Assembly (NCBI RefSeq): GCF_003633685.1
Contig: NZ_RBKT01000001.1
Location: 6,324,001-6,388,000, forward strand
Source: Micromonospora pisi
Lineage (GTDB): Bacteria > Actinomycetota > Actinomycetes > Mycobacteriales > Micromonosporaceae
DNA: 64,000 nucleotides
Direction of reading: 5' to 3'
In this document: piece by piece, positions 55,001 to 64,000 of the stretch
Layout: every line of letters starts with the position of its first letter
Position numbering within the stretch: the stretch's first letter is position 1
Translations under genes and position numbers: made by a program
Notes under the pieces: model-generated
Seen by the model: the letters and a program-made list of their open reading frames with translations, nothing else
Database searches by the model: none
What the model was told of the DNA's origin: nothing

Positions 55001-55640
55001 CGGCACGGTCGGTGTCCGCGACGTGGACCTGACCGTCGAGACCGGACAACTGGTGCTGGTGGTCGGTCCGGTGGGTGCGGGCAAGTCGTCGCTGCTGCGC
55101 GCGCTGGCCGGAATCGTCCACCACGCCGGGGCGCTGCGCTGGAACGGGCAACCGGTCACCGAGCCCGAGCACTTCCTCCGCCCGAACCAGGTCGGATACG
55201 TCGCACAACTGCCCCGGGTGCTCTCCGGTACGGTCGCCGACAACATCCGGCTCGGCCACGAGGTCGACGCGGCCGGTGCGGTCTCCACCGCCCAACTGGA
55301 GCATGACCTGGCCGCGGTCGGGGGTGGGCTCGGGCTGCTGATCGGCCACAAGGGCACCCGGCTCTCCGGTGGTCAGCTCCAGCGGCTCGCCCTGGCCCGG
55401 GCGCTGGCACCGCGTACCGAGTTGTTGATCGCCGACGACGTCTCGTCCGCTCTCGACGTCACCACCGAGTTGGAACTCTGGCGGGCACTGCGCGGACACG
55501 GCGTGACCGTCGTCGGGTCGACGTCGAAGCGTGCCGCGTTGGCCCAGGCCGACCTGGTGGTGGTGCTGATCGAGGGCGAGGCGGTGGCCCAGGGCACCTG
55601 GCGGGACCTGGAGGACCACTGGGGCCACCTCGCCGGCTGA
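52047..55640 (+). CDS. fused two-half ABC exporter (TMD-NBD-TMD-NBD) with one degenerate ATP site
   Basis: The 1197-residue protein starts at the ATG 7 nt after GGGAG; a TTG at 51984 is less likely. Both halves have an ABC-exporter membrane domain of about six helices. NBD1 has Walker A GRTGSGKST, signature LSAGQ, Walker B VVILDEATARMD and H-loop IAHRLS. NBD2 has Walker A GPVGAGKSS, intact signature LSGGQLQRL, but IADDVSSALD (Glu to Asp) and GSTSKR in place of the H-loop His. One composite site (NBD1 Walker, NBD2 signature) is thus normal and the other is degenerate, as in CFTR-like exporters. A Pro-rich linker (residues ~630-660) joins the halves. Substrate unknown; likely lipid, peptide or drug export. 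Confidence 0.93.
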   Translation: MRLLRDLWATSPRRVAAVACLIVLGAVGQASASALAGPVLVDRSAALFAVLAVALVVAVLSDLVVGLIAAGLTADWAADVRRRLCRVALGQDLPRLETTPVGELLDRIDGDVYQVASELRGSGVRIAQMLSVGLLSIVVAIGVWWPAGLVMLLLALLLALGLSAPTQRIGPARMHEEEAWSDLAAVMEESIHGQDDIRTSLARPYVLRAFAQRASEVLARARVVWGMSARVATIAVGVTRAGIAAVVLGGVWALTTDRVDGARLTAVWLLALAFGATIEHVSRMVPELQYALGAWGRVQLLRDSPQEPTGGAAPTDGDLEIRGLTFGYGSTGSDGGHRAALRDVRLSFVRGRSYALIGRTGSGKSTLAKVLTRAVDVPRGTVFLGGTDLLDLDIEGLRRWIGVVPQRTEILAGTLAENVALFDPELREQATRALHELGLTDWVADLPDGIETKLGEGGYVLSAGQEQLVAFARILVRDPHVVILDEATARMDPVTEARVQAATERLLRDRIGIVIAHRLSSVRRCDDVVVLADGEVLEAGPLRTSQRFARLLASGQAAVHAEPVRRVEHPVGVGAGIGASGVLARTDPDVDSWQLGEDLGSETVPAPTDREVADLPPIPVVRERLAAAPKADPPPLPEPAPARTLREIFRLAANDPRFGLGALLLFVFMVLLGLDGAIMPWLWADLVDGLGDPFWPAVGIVAGLLLTVPMSYYTARWFPEWWVRQMLRISLRLVHGQTGPRRVSAHTPAEVVAQGGDTERVVMLADNLLDQAACFVLLISMTVVSGTLVPALFFGGTMLVSGLAAALFGPLLERSARKTVAARAAFATALVSSLSAARTVKLAGASEPVLAHLARLDVVRSDRQRREISTMVWARSTPSMIGGLLPIAAWALYLSGSLSSGATLVAVSTLGAARWFAWTTASLVSQVPSARVWTRRTVAMTGIGVYSAPVPGVDISTGTAPAPVAPPRHPLRRLDLVGFTAVHEDGTVGVRDVDLTVETGQLVLVVGPVGAGKSSLLRALAGIVHHAGALRWNGQPVTEPEHFLRPNQVGYVAQLPRVLSGTVADNIRLGHEVDAAGAVSTAQLEHDLAAVGGGLGLLIGHKGTRLSGGQLQRLALARALAPRTELLIADDVSSALDVTTELELWRALRGHGVTVVGSTSKRAALAQADLVVVLIEGEAVAQGTWRDLEDHWGHLAG

Positions 55641-55646
55641 CCCCGA

Positions 55647-55694
55647 AGGAAGGGCCCCTTGTTATCGCTTTCGGTAGAGGAAGGGGCCCTTCCT
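55647..55694. repeat. Micromonospora-type inverted repeat / terminator
   Basis: A perfect 14-bp stem (AGGAAGGGCCCCTT, 55647-55660, with 55681-55694) and a 20-nt loop follow the ABC exporter stop by 7 bp. The sequence matches a short dispersed repeat that I recall from Micromonospora genomes. It can act as a terminator. It is followed by two near copies of GCGGCCCGGGGTGGAC (near 55730-55765). Confidence 0.75.
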
Positions 55695-55778
55695 AACGCT
55701 CTCCTGGCCCGGGGCGTACCGCGGCCCGGGGTGGACAAGCCGGGGCACGCGGCCCGGGGTGGACGAGCCCGACGCGGG

Positions 55779-56927
55779 TCAGCGCGGATGGCGGGGCGAC
55801 CGCCGACCGGTGACCAGGATCGCGACCACGGCGATGGTGCCGAGGACCAGCAGGGCGATACCGATGCCGACGATCAGCCGGGCGATGCCGACCATGTCCT
55901 CCTGTTCCGCCGCCGCGTCATCGGCTCGGGCGGTCGCGCTCGGAGTCGCCTCGCCGGGCGGGGTCGTACTCGTGGCCGGTGGTTCGCTGGCCTCTGTGCT
56001 CGGGGCGGATCTGGGGGTCGGGGTGTAGCGGAGGATGGTCGCCTTCGTGGAGGAGGGCTGGTCGACGGTTTCGGAGACGGTCAGGAAGGAGTCGCCGTCC
56101 CGGCTGTACGTGATCGACTCACCCTGGGGTTCGTCCGGCAACGGAGTGATCCTCGGTGTGCCGGTGGTGACCGCCTCGGCGACCTTGCCGTCGGTCACGT
56201 CGAACTCGATCGCGTCGGCGTACGTGCGTAGCACCACGCGGCTGCCGTCCGGTGCGGTGGCGCCGCCGGTGACCACCAGCCGGCCCAGCGCGGACCACGG
56301 ATTGCTGGTACGGGTCACCGGCAGGTTGAACTGTCCGACCTTGCGTAGCGGTACGGTCGCGCCCGCGCGCGGCGGCTGCTCGGGCGTGTACAGCCGGGGG
56401 AGTCCGGGGTCCTTGGTCACGATGATCGGGGTGCCGTCGCCGTCGAGCAGCAGCGCCTCGGCGTCGTGCGGACCGTCCGGGTACGAGAAGCGGTACGGCA
56501 CCGGAGACTTCGCCCCCTTGGCGAGTCGCCAGAATCCGACGGTTGTCCGGTCACGGTCGTTGTCGCCGATGTCGGCGATCCAGATCGTGCCGTCACGGGC
56601 GACCGCCATGTCCTCGGTGTCCCGGGGCAGGCTGGGGTAGGAGACCGTCCGGGTGACCCGGCACCGCTGGTCGAGGAAGAAGATCTTCCGGCGGCTTTCC
56701 AGGTCGGCGCTGTCGTTGACCGCGACGTAACCGTCGTCGGTCGTGGCCAGGCCGGATATCTCGACCAGTCGATCGTCGCCGATCGTGCAGACCTCGGTCG
56801 GCTCGGCCCGCGCCACGGTTGTCACCACCGCTGTCGACACGGCGGGCCGCTGATTCGGCGGTGCGGCGTACGACGCGGTGGCCGTACTTCCGAGCAGTGC
56901 CGTTACCAGGATCCCGACGCGCAACAT
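55779..56927 (-). CDS. cell-surface beta-propeller-like protein with C-terminal TM anchor
   Basis: The 382-residue protein has a signal peptide (VGILVTALLGSTATASYAA), a domain with repeated Asp-rich blades (ISGLATTDDGYVAVND, EDMAVARDGTIWIADIGDN, HDAEALLLDGDGTPIIV, GESITYSRDGDSFLTVSE) typical of secreted beta-propellers, a Ser/Thr/Pro-rich linker (~residues 300-340) and a C-terminal TM helix followed by RRSPRHPR. It is therefore anchored by its C-terminus with the propeller outside. Activity unknown; some relatives have esterase or phytase-like labels. Confidence 0.83.
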   Translation of the reverse strand: MLRVGILVTALLGSTATASYAAPPNQRPAVSTAVVTTVARAEPTEVCTIGDDRLVEISGLATTDDGYVAVNDSADLESRRKIFFLDQRCRVTRTVSYPSLPRDTEDMAVARDGTIWIADIGDNDRDRTTVGFWRLAKGAKSPVPYRFSYPDGPHDAEALLLDGDGTPIIVTKDPGLPRLYTPEQPPRAGATVPLRKVGQFNLPVTRTSNPWSALGRLVVTGGATAPDGSRVVLRTYADAIEFDVTDGKVAEAVTTGTPRITPLPDEPQGESITYSRDGDSFLTVSETVDQPSSTKATILRYTPTPRSAPSTEASEPPATSTTPPGEATPSATARADDAAAEQEDMVGIARLIVGIGIALLVLGTIAVVAILVTGRRSPRHPR

Positions 56928-57011
56928 CGCGCAAGTCTGTCACCTGGCACGGGTATGTCCGGTGGGGGCGGCGTTCCGCTCGCGCGCCGCCCCCACCGAT
57001 CTCACTGGCCG

Positions 57012-58579
<1,568 letters not shown>

Positions 58580-58656
58580 GGTGGCGGTAGCAGCCCCGGC
58601 ACCCTGACGTGGCGGCATGACCCGGCGGTGGAGGCCGGCCGCCGGCGCCACAGGGG

Positions 58657-59235
58657 TCAGGCGACGGTCAGTTGGCCGACGTGGCTCTCGGTGAACTCCT
58701 CCACCATCTTGTCGCAGAACGCCGGCAGGTCGTCGGGGCTGCGGCTGGTCACCAGGCCGTCGTCAACCTGGACCTGCCGGTCGACCCACAGACCGCCCGC
58801 GTTGCCGATGTCCGTACGCAGACTGGGGTACGAGGTGACGGTCCGGCCGTCCACCATGCCGGTCTCGACGAGCGACCACGGTCCGTGACAGATCGCCGCC
58901 ACCGGCTTGTCCTGGTCGAAGAACGCCCGGACGAACGCCATCGCGGTCGGGCTCATCCGGAGGCGGTCCGGGTTGACTGTCCCGCCCGGCAGCACCAGGC
59001 CGTCGTAGTCGGCCGCGTCAGCCTCGTCCACGGTGCGATCCACCGCATGTCGACCGGCGACATGCAGGTCGTGCTTCATGGCCTGGATCTCACCGGGCGC
59101 GAGTGAGATCAGGTAGACCTCGGCGCCCGCCTGCTCCGCGGCGATTCGTGGCTGGAGGTACTCCACCTCCTCGACACCGTCCGTGGCGAGGAACGCGATT
59201 CGTCTGCCCTGCAAGGGCTGCTGCTTCTTGGCCAT
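58657..59235 (-). CDS. DJ-1/PfpI-family protein
   Basis: The 192-residue protein starts at an ATG 8 nt after AAGGAGG. It has the class I glutamine-amidotransferase-like fold with RIAFLATDGVEEVE, VLPGGTVNPD and the reactive Cys in AAICHGPWSLVE. PfpI-type proteins have been described as proteases, deglycases or stress proteins; the exact activity is disputed. No neighbour indicates a specific role. Confidence 0.93.
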   Translation of the reverse strand: MAKKQQPLQGRRIAFLATDGVEEVEYLQPRIAAEQAGAEVYLISLAPGEIQAMKHDLHVAGRHAVDRTVDEADAADYDGLVLPGGTVNPDRLRMSPTAMAFVRAFFDQDKPVAAICHGPWSLVETGMVDGRTVTSYPSLRTDIGNAGGLWVDRQVQVDDGLVTSRSPDDLPAFCDKMVEEFTESHVGQLTVA

Positions 59236-59384
59236 GAGAGGGGCCTCCTTAACGGCGCCGCCCGGCGCCGCCCGGACGGCGGCGCGTGGGCTCGTTCCCA
59301 TTCGCGTTCCCGCTGCCGGAGTGCACAAACGGACGCCCGGCAGGCCGCCCGGTTGCGGCCCTTTCCTACGGGTACCCAACTCCG

Positions 59385-60059
59385 GTGAGCGGGCAAATCG
59401 GCGCCATCGGCATCAGGTCGGACACCAGCCGCGCCGAGAGTTTCAGCGACGCGGTCCTCGCGATCGTCATCACCCTGCTCGTGCTCGACCTCCGGGTACC
59501 GGACGTCGAACCCGGCCGGCTGCTCTCCGGGCTGCTGCACCAGTGGCCCGCCTATGCGGCGTACGTTTCGTCGTACCTGTACGTGGCCGTCGTCTGGTTG
59601 AACCACAAGGCCGCGTTCAGCCGCATTCGGCAGGCCGATCGTGGCCTGCACTGGAGGAACCTCTTCGTCCTGTTCACCGCGGCGCTGCTGCCGTTCCCGA
59701 CGGCCGTCGTCTCACACGCGCTACAGGAGGACAACTCAACGGACCAGCGTGTCGCCATCGCCTTCTACGCCGCGGTCGGGGCGCTGCTCTGCTTCAGTTG
59801 GTTGGCCTTCTTCCATTACCTGACCAGACACCGGGACCTGGTCGAGGAGGGGGTGCACGAACGGCTCATTCCGATCGAACAGGTCCGGGCGATGATCGGG
59901 ATCGTCCTCTATGTCGCGGGCGGGGTCCTCGGATACCTGATCGTGCCGATGGTCGGCCTGGTGGTTTTCATCGTGGTGCCCGTGTTCTACGGCTTGACCA
60001 GCGTCGGCCTGTACTACGTCTCACCCGTCGCCCGTCGGGTCTCCGACCGCCACCGTTAG
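59385..60059 (+). CDS. TMEM175-family potassium channel-like protein
   Basis: The 224-residue form is taken from GTG 59385, since the conserved part begins at SDTSRAESFSDAVLAIVITLLVLDL, which holds the RxxxFSD signature of TMEM175 helix 1. Six TM segments follow (YAAYVSSYLYVAVVWLNH, NLFVLFTAALLPFPTAVV, IAFYAAVGALLCFSWLAFF and two more near the C-terminus). Bacterial TMEM175 proteins form tetrameric K+ channels. The start is not supported by a ribosome site. Confidence 0.88.
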   Translation: MSGQIGAIGIRSDTSRAESFSDAVLAIVITLLVLDLRVPDVEPGRLLSGLLHQWPAYAAYVSSYLYVAVVWLNHKAAFSRIRQADRGLHWRNLFVLFTAALLPFPTAVVSHALQEDNSTDQRVAIAFYAAVGALLCFSWLAFFHYLTRHRDLVEEGVHERLIPIEQVRAMIGIVLYVAGGVLGYLIVPMVGLVVFIVVPVFYGLTSVGLYYVSPVARRVSDRHR

Positions 60060-60201
60060 TCGACGCTGGCGGGGAGCGCCGGACCGTCAGCGGCCGTGTC
60101 GGTCGACACGTCGGGCGGGTTGCGACCGCGACCCGCCGGGGACGTACGCACGGTTGGGTGACCCGGTCGTCGAGCCGCTCCGACCGGCCCACACCGCTGG
60201 C

Positions 60202-60207
60202 TACGTT
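60202..60207 (+). promoter_or_regulatory. leaderless-type -10 element (TACGTT) for the beta-lactamase-fold gene
   Basis: TACGTT lies 6 nt before GTG 60214, with no ribosome site between. Confidence 0.5.
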
Positions 60208-60213
60208 GCCCGG

Positions 60214-61536
60214 GTGAACCAGAACCGACCACCCGCACGGACCACCATGGCGTTGGCGGGTCTGCTCTTCGGCCGCCTTGCCATCCTCGTCGTGACGACC
60301 CTGGTGGCCGTCGCCGTGATGCCGGCTCCGGCGCGTTCCGGCGCGACCGGGCGCCCCGACGACGGTGTGGGTGTATCGGATGGTTCTGCCAGCGCATCGG
60401 CCCGGACCCGGCTTGCCTGGCTCGCCACGGCGAACGCCATCTTCGCCGTCGACGCGGCCGAACGGATCGTGCGGTACCGGGGCTGCGACGGTGACACCGG
60501 CCGCGTGCTCGACCAGGGCATGCTGGTCTCCGATGGTGTCGCCAGCGGACGGGTGACGGTCGGCGATGTCGGTTACGCCTACCGGGTGCCGCTGCGCGGC
60601 CGGACCGGGGGCACGGTCGAGATCAGCCGTCCGGGTCGGGAGCCCGAGGTGCTCACCGGTGAGGTGGTGACGAACCCGCAACCGCCGGTCGACCGCGAGC
60701 GGGGCGGGAAGCTGCTGCCACTGACCGAACGCCTGCGGGCGATCGTGGCCGCCTCACCGAATCCGACCGGCGTCGCCGTACGTGATCTCTCCGGCCGGTA
60801 CGGCGACCAGCAGATCGGGGTCAACGGCACTTTCCGTCCGAAGGCGGCGAGTGTCATCAAGCTCTGGATCCTGACCGAGTTGCTGCGGGAGGTCGACTGC
60901 GGGTGGCAGCGGCTCGACGACGGTGTGCTGGTCGAGCCGAAGGATGTGGTCGGCGGCAGCGGCCAGCTCCAGTACGAGACGTTTCCCCAGGTGGTGACGC
61001 TGTACCGGCTGGCCCGCTACATGATCATTTACAGCGACAACACGGCCGCGAACGTACTGATCAATCATCTCAACGGGTTCGTTCGGGTGAACGCGCTGAT
61101 CGACACGATGCTGTTGAAGCAGACCGCGTTGAACCGCCGAATGCTCGACACCGCCGCCGCCGCGCGGGGCGAGGAGAACTACCTCACCGCCGACGACGTG
61201 GTCAGCCTGCTCGGTGCGGTCTGGGACGGGAACCTCCTCTCACCGGTGTCCCGGACACTGATGATCTCGTTCATGCTCGAACAGACCATCAACACGAAGA
61301 TCCCGGCCGCGTTGCCGCCCGGCGTACCGGTCGCGCACAAGACCGGTGAACTGCCGGACGCCTCGCATGACGTCGGTTACCTGCTGATCCCGCACTCGGA
61401 GGTCGCGGTCGCGTTTGTCACCTCCGGGCCGGAGGCCACCGGCGCAGAGACGGTACGCCAACTGGCCCGCGCGGTCTACGACTACCTCGTACCCCCGGCC
61501 GTCACCGGCTTCGGTCCCGCCCCCACCCCCAACTGA
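60214..61536 (+). CDS. membrane-anchored class A beta-lactamase-fold serine hydrolase with intact motifs
   Basis: The 440-residue protein begins at GTG 60214 after a leaderless-type -10. It has an N-terminal TM or signal anchor (LAGLLFGRLAILVVTTLVAVAVM), a ~120-residue region of unknown type, and a class A beta-lactamase domain with SxxK in KAASVIKLW, SDN in IYSDNTAANVL and KTG in VAHKTGELPD. All three motifs are intact, unlike the protein at 34756. It may be a true beta-lactamase or a peptidoglycan-related hydrolase; the position of the Glu166 equivalent is not certain (LTADDVVSLL region). Confidence 0.9.
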   Translation: MNQNRPPARTTMALAGLLFGRLAILVVTTLVAVAVMPAPARSGATGRPDDGVGVSDGSASASARTRLAWLATANAIFAVDAAERIVRYRGCDGDTGRVLDQGMLVSDGVASGRVTVGDVGYAYRVPLRGRTGGTVEISRPGREPEVLTGEVVTNPQPPVDRERGGKLLPLTERLRAIVAASPNPTGVAVRDLSGRYGDQQIGVNGTFRPKAASVIKLWILTELLREVDCGWQRLDDGVLVEPKDVVGGSGQLQYETFPQVVTLYRLARYMIIYSDNTAANVLINHLNGFVRVNALIDTMLLKQTALNRRMLDTAAAARGEENYLTADDVVSLLGAVWDGNLLSPVSRTLMISFMLEQTINTKIPAALPPGVPVAHKTGELPDASHDVGYLLIPHSEVAVAFVTSGPEATGAETVRQLARAVYDYLVPPAVTGFGPAPTPN

Positions 61537-61728
61537 CCCGATACGGATGCGATAAGTGGAGTTTCGTAATTTGTGAGGCAAACGTCCCTTTAGCTGGTTA
61601 GCGTGACATCGAGCGTCACCACAGCTGCACGAGGGGCTTCACATGTACGGACCGCACACTGGGCAGATCGCCCAACCGCCAGGTGTCTTCGGGTGTCACC
61701 CGTGGGCGCTGGAAGGCTGAGGACCAGG

Positions 61729-62919
61729 ATGCGCGGCAGCGGTTCGACCTCGGCGGAGGTCATGGTTCTGATCGGCACCCGGCCGGAGGGGGTGAAGACA
61801 GCCCCACTGGTACGTCAGTTGCGGCTGGACACCCGTTTCACCGCCACCGTGGTGGACACCGGTCAGCACCCGGGCCGGGTCGGAGAGGCACTGGCACCCT
61901 TCGGGCTCACCGCCGGGGTGACGCTCGAACCCGTACGGCACACGGGTTCTCTGGCCGAACTCGCCGCCGCGCTCATTACGGCGACCGACGCGGTGCTCGC
62001 CGAGCACCGTCCCGCCGCTGTCGTGGTCCAGGGCGGCACCCTGACCGCGCTGGTCGGCGGAGTGGTCGCCTTCTGGCACCACCTACCGGTGGTGCACCTG
62101 GAGGCCGGTCTGCGTACGCACGACCTGGACCGGCCCTTCCCCGAGGAGGCGAACCGGGCCATGCTGGCCCGGTTCGCCGCCCTCCACCTGGCTCCCACCC
62201 CGACCGCGCACCGGCACCTGCTCGACGAGGGGGTGCCGGAGGAGCGGATCGTGGTCACCGGAAACACCGTGGTCGACGCGCTGCATCACCTGATCGACCA
62301 CGGCCTGGCCCAGCCGCCCCGGTGGATCGACCCGACCCGGCGGCTGATCGTGGCCACCCTGCACCGCAGGGAGAACTGGGGCGGCGGGGTCTTCGGTGTC
62401 TGCGCCGGCCTGCGGCACCTGGCCCGCCGTCACCCCGACGTCCAGATCGTCATGGTCACCCACCCGAACCCGACGCTCGGCGCGGAGGTGACCGCCCAAC
62501 TGGGGCGGACTCCCGGCATCCGGCTCACCCCACCGCTGCCGTACCCGGAGATGGTCGGCCTGTTGAGCGTCGCGGATCTGGTGATCACCGATTCCGGCGG
62601 CCTACAGGAGGAGGCCGGCACGCTCGGCGTACCGGTGCTGGTCACCCGGGAAACCACCGAGCGCCCCGAGATCGTCAGCTCCGGCTACGGCACCCTGGTC
62701 GGCACCGATCCGGAGCGGATCATCGCCGCCGCGGCGGCGGAACTCGCCGTACGCTCGCTGGCCGAACGTACGTCCGCCTTCGGCGACGGGCAGGCCAGCG
62801 TACGCGCCGTCGCGGCCATCGCCGACCTGCTCGCCCTGCCGACAAAACCGGTCGAGCCGACCCGGCTGCCCGTACCGGTGGCTTCGGTGGCGAGCAACGT
62901 CCCCGTCCGCGCCGCGTAG
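61729..62919 (+). CDS. wecB: non-hydrolysing UDP-N-acetylglucosamine 2-epimerase
   Basis: The 396-residue form starts at ATG 61729 just before the conserved VMVLIGTRPEGVKTAPL; upstream in-frame starts at 61696 and 61603 would add 11 or 42 residues. It has HLEAGLRTHDLDRPFPEEANR with the catalytic acids, LHRRENWG with the catalytic His and ITDSGGLQEEA for UDP binding. It converts UDP-GlcNAc to UDP-ManNAc for cell-wall or exopolysaccharide synthesis. The GTRPEGVK variant of GTRPEAIK is mild. The gene may begin a surface-glycan locus extending to the right. Confidence 0.93.
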   Translation: MRGSGSTSAEVMVLIGTRPEGVKTAPLVRQLRLDTRFTATVVDTGQHPGRVGEALAPFGLTAGVTLEPVRHTGSLAELAAALITATDAVLAEHRPAAVVVQGGTLTALVGGVVAFWHHLPVVHLEAGLRTHDLDRPFPEEANRAMLARFAALHLAPTPTAHRHLLDEGVPEERIVVTGNTVVDALHHLIDHGLAQPPRWIDPTRRLIVATLHRRENWGGGVFGVCAGLRHLARRHPDVQIVMVTHPNPTLGAEVTAQLGRTPGIRLTPPLPYPEMVGLLSVADLVITDSGGLQEEAGTLGVPVLVTRETTERPEIVSSGYGTLVGTDPERIIAAAAAELAVRSLAERTSAFGDGQASVRAVAAIADLLALPTKPVEPTRLPVPVASVASNVPVRAA

Positions 62920-63004
62920 TTCGTCTTCGTCGACGCGGCTGGGGCGATTGGGCGTTACCCGGGGCCGGAAGCGGGAAATGCGGAGGCGTCGGAGGGGGAC
63001 GTAC

Positions 63005-64000
63005 GTGTCGCTGGCTGAGGGTACGGTCTGCAACGCCCGCGAGCACGGTCTCAAGGGTGACGGTGTCACCAACGACCAGCCGGCGCTCCAGGCGTTGGTC
63101 GACGCACTCGGCGAGGCGTACGCGGCGGACGGGCGACCACGGGTCATCCACTGCCCACCCGGCACCTACTCGATCCGGGACGCCGGCACGGTGTGGCGTA
63201 GCGGGATCTCGCTGACCGGTGCCGGGATCGGGGTCACCAGGTTCGTCCTCAGCAACGAGGGGAACCGGGTGGATCCGACGCCGCTGGCCTACTTCACCAC
63301 CGTGCAGCACGGCGCGAGCCGGGACAACTGCATCACCGACTGCACCTTCGCCAGCTTCGAGATCGACGGGTCCGGCGTGAAACTGGCCCGCTACGACTAC
63401 CTGGCCAAGGGCCTCGGCCTGCAGTACGTACAGCGCGGGCGGTTCCGCGACCTCTACATCCACGACACCGCCGCGACCGGGCTCGGCTGCGACTTCCTCC
63501 AGGACACGACCGTGGAGGCGGTGCACGTGCTGCGCTGCGGTCGGCTGGACACCGGGCAGCAGATGGGCGGCGCCGGCATCGGCATCGGCGTCGGCGGCTG
63601 GGGAGACAGCGAGCGGCTCACCGTCGCCAACTGCACCGCCGTCGGCAATGGCACCAACGGCATCTTCCTGGAGTTGCAGAAGCCGGACTGGGTGCCGCCG
63701 CGCGGGATCCGGATCGTCGGGTGCCACGTCGAGGACAACCGCTTCGGCATCTCCGACTGGGGCGCGGAGGGCCTGATCGTCAGCGCCTGCACGATGATCG
63801 GCAACCACGAGGCCGGGTTCGACGTCTCCGCCCAGGGCACCTCCGGGGTCGCCGGCCGGGGCGGCATCGTGGCCGACTGTGTCATCGACGCGAACATCAT
63901 CGACGGGCTGAGCATCGGCAACACCCCGGGACGGTACGTCGTCAGGGGAAATCGGATCAGCCGCAACGGCCGGTACGGCTACTGCGAGCACAATCTCGCC
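63005..64000 (+). CDS. right-handed beta-helix protein, pectate lyase superfamily, 3' end cut by window
   Basis: The frame is open from GTG 63005 (ribosome site GGAGGGGGAC) to the window edge, 332 codons with no stop. The N-terminus NAREHGLKGDGVTNDQPALQALVDAL is the pectate_lyase_3/glycosyl hydrolase 28-like cap, followed by IHCPPGTYSI and many short coils of the beta-helix type (GRFRDLYIHDTAATGLGCDF, ANCTAVGNGTNGIFLEL, ISDWGAEGLIVSACTMIGNHEAGF, YVVRGNRISRNGRYGYCEHN). There is no signal peptide at this start. It could act on surface glycans together with the epimerase product. Confidence 0.88.
   Translation, partial: MSLAEGTVCNAREHGLKGDGVTNDQPALQALVDALGEAYAADGRPRVIHCPPGTYSIRDAGTVWRSGISLTGAGIGVTRFVLSNEGNRVDPTPLAYFTTVQHGASRDNCITDCTFASFEIDGSGVKLARYDYLAKGLGLQYVQRGRFRDLYIHDTAATGLGCDFLQDTTVEAVHVLRCGRLDTGQQMGGAGIGIGVGGWGDSERLTVANCTAVGNGTNGIFLELQKPDWVPPRGIRIVGCHVEDNRFGISDWGAEGLIVSACTMIGNHEAGFDVSAQGTSGVAGRGGIVADCVIDANIIDGLSIGNTPGRYVVRGNRISRNGRYGYCEHNLA

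Overview
The window is about 70% GC and shows strong actinomycete codon bias, frequent GTG/TTG starts, many ATGA/GTGA/TTGA gene overlaps and several leaderless promoters (TANNNT 6-7 nt before the start codon). Gene content (ECF42 sigma factor with a DGPF/YCII partner, XRE/DUF397 pair, DUF6223, DUF1996, amphi-Trp, short Micromonospora-like proteins) and the GGAAGGGCCCCTT inverted repeat at 55647-55694 point to the family Micromonosporaceae, most likely Micromonospora or a close relative. This is inferred from family knowledge, not from a database search.

Layout. (1) 1-10701 is the right end of a hybrid NRPS-PKS cluster: one giant gene, cut by the left edge, with the order PCP-KS-AT-KR-ACP-KS-ACP-aminotransferase-thioester reductase, translationally coupled to a small-molecule kinase. 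(2) 10708-18010 holds regulatory and oxidative-stress genes: a DUF6223 membrane protein, a two-component system, furA-katG, and an ECF42-type sigma factor coupled to a YCII/DGPF protein, with a matching candidate sigma promoter. (3) 18099-37640 holds an orphan histidine kinase with an unusual C-terminal sensor-like domain, divergent from an ABC exporter; then metabolic enzymes with local regulators (TetR, HxlR), a GH3 lipoprotein, a GH18 chitinase, an NhaA-DsbA fusion, and a coupled pair made of a degenerate beta-lactamase-like protein and a class A PBP whose transpeptidase motifs are lost. (4) 37707-43324 is an accessory stretch: DUF1990, PGPGW membrane protein, an XRE/DUF397 pair divergent from two coupled small proteins, and a truncated alanyl-tRNA synthetase-like gene preceded by an alanine-rich leader peptide and mutually exclusive hairpins (probable translation-coupled attenuator). 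(5) 43417-64000 holds a PHP-family metallohydrolase, TetR, an smpB paralogue without a canonical start codon, SGNH hydrolase with ricin-type lectin, HEAT and MBL proteins, a CsoR-CopB copper module, a fused two-half ABC exporter, a beta-propeller protein, an alpha/beta hydrolase with its divergent TetR, DJ-1/PfpI, TMEM175, an intact class A beta-lactamase-fold protein, a UDP-GlcNAc 2-epimerase, and a right-handed beta-helix protein cut by the right edge.

No tRNA, rRNA, transposase, integrase or CRISPR array was recognised. The most notable candidates are the Ala-leader/AlaRS-like unit (41318-42688), the pair of catalytically degenerate penicillin-recognising folds (34756-37640), the assembly line ending in aminotransferase plus reductase, and the smpB paralogue with an abnormal start.
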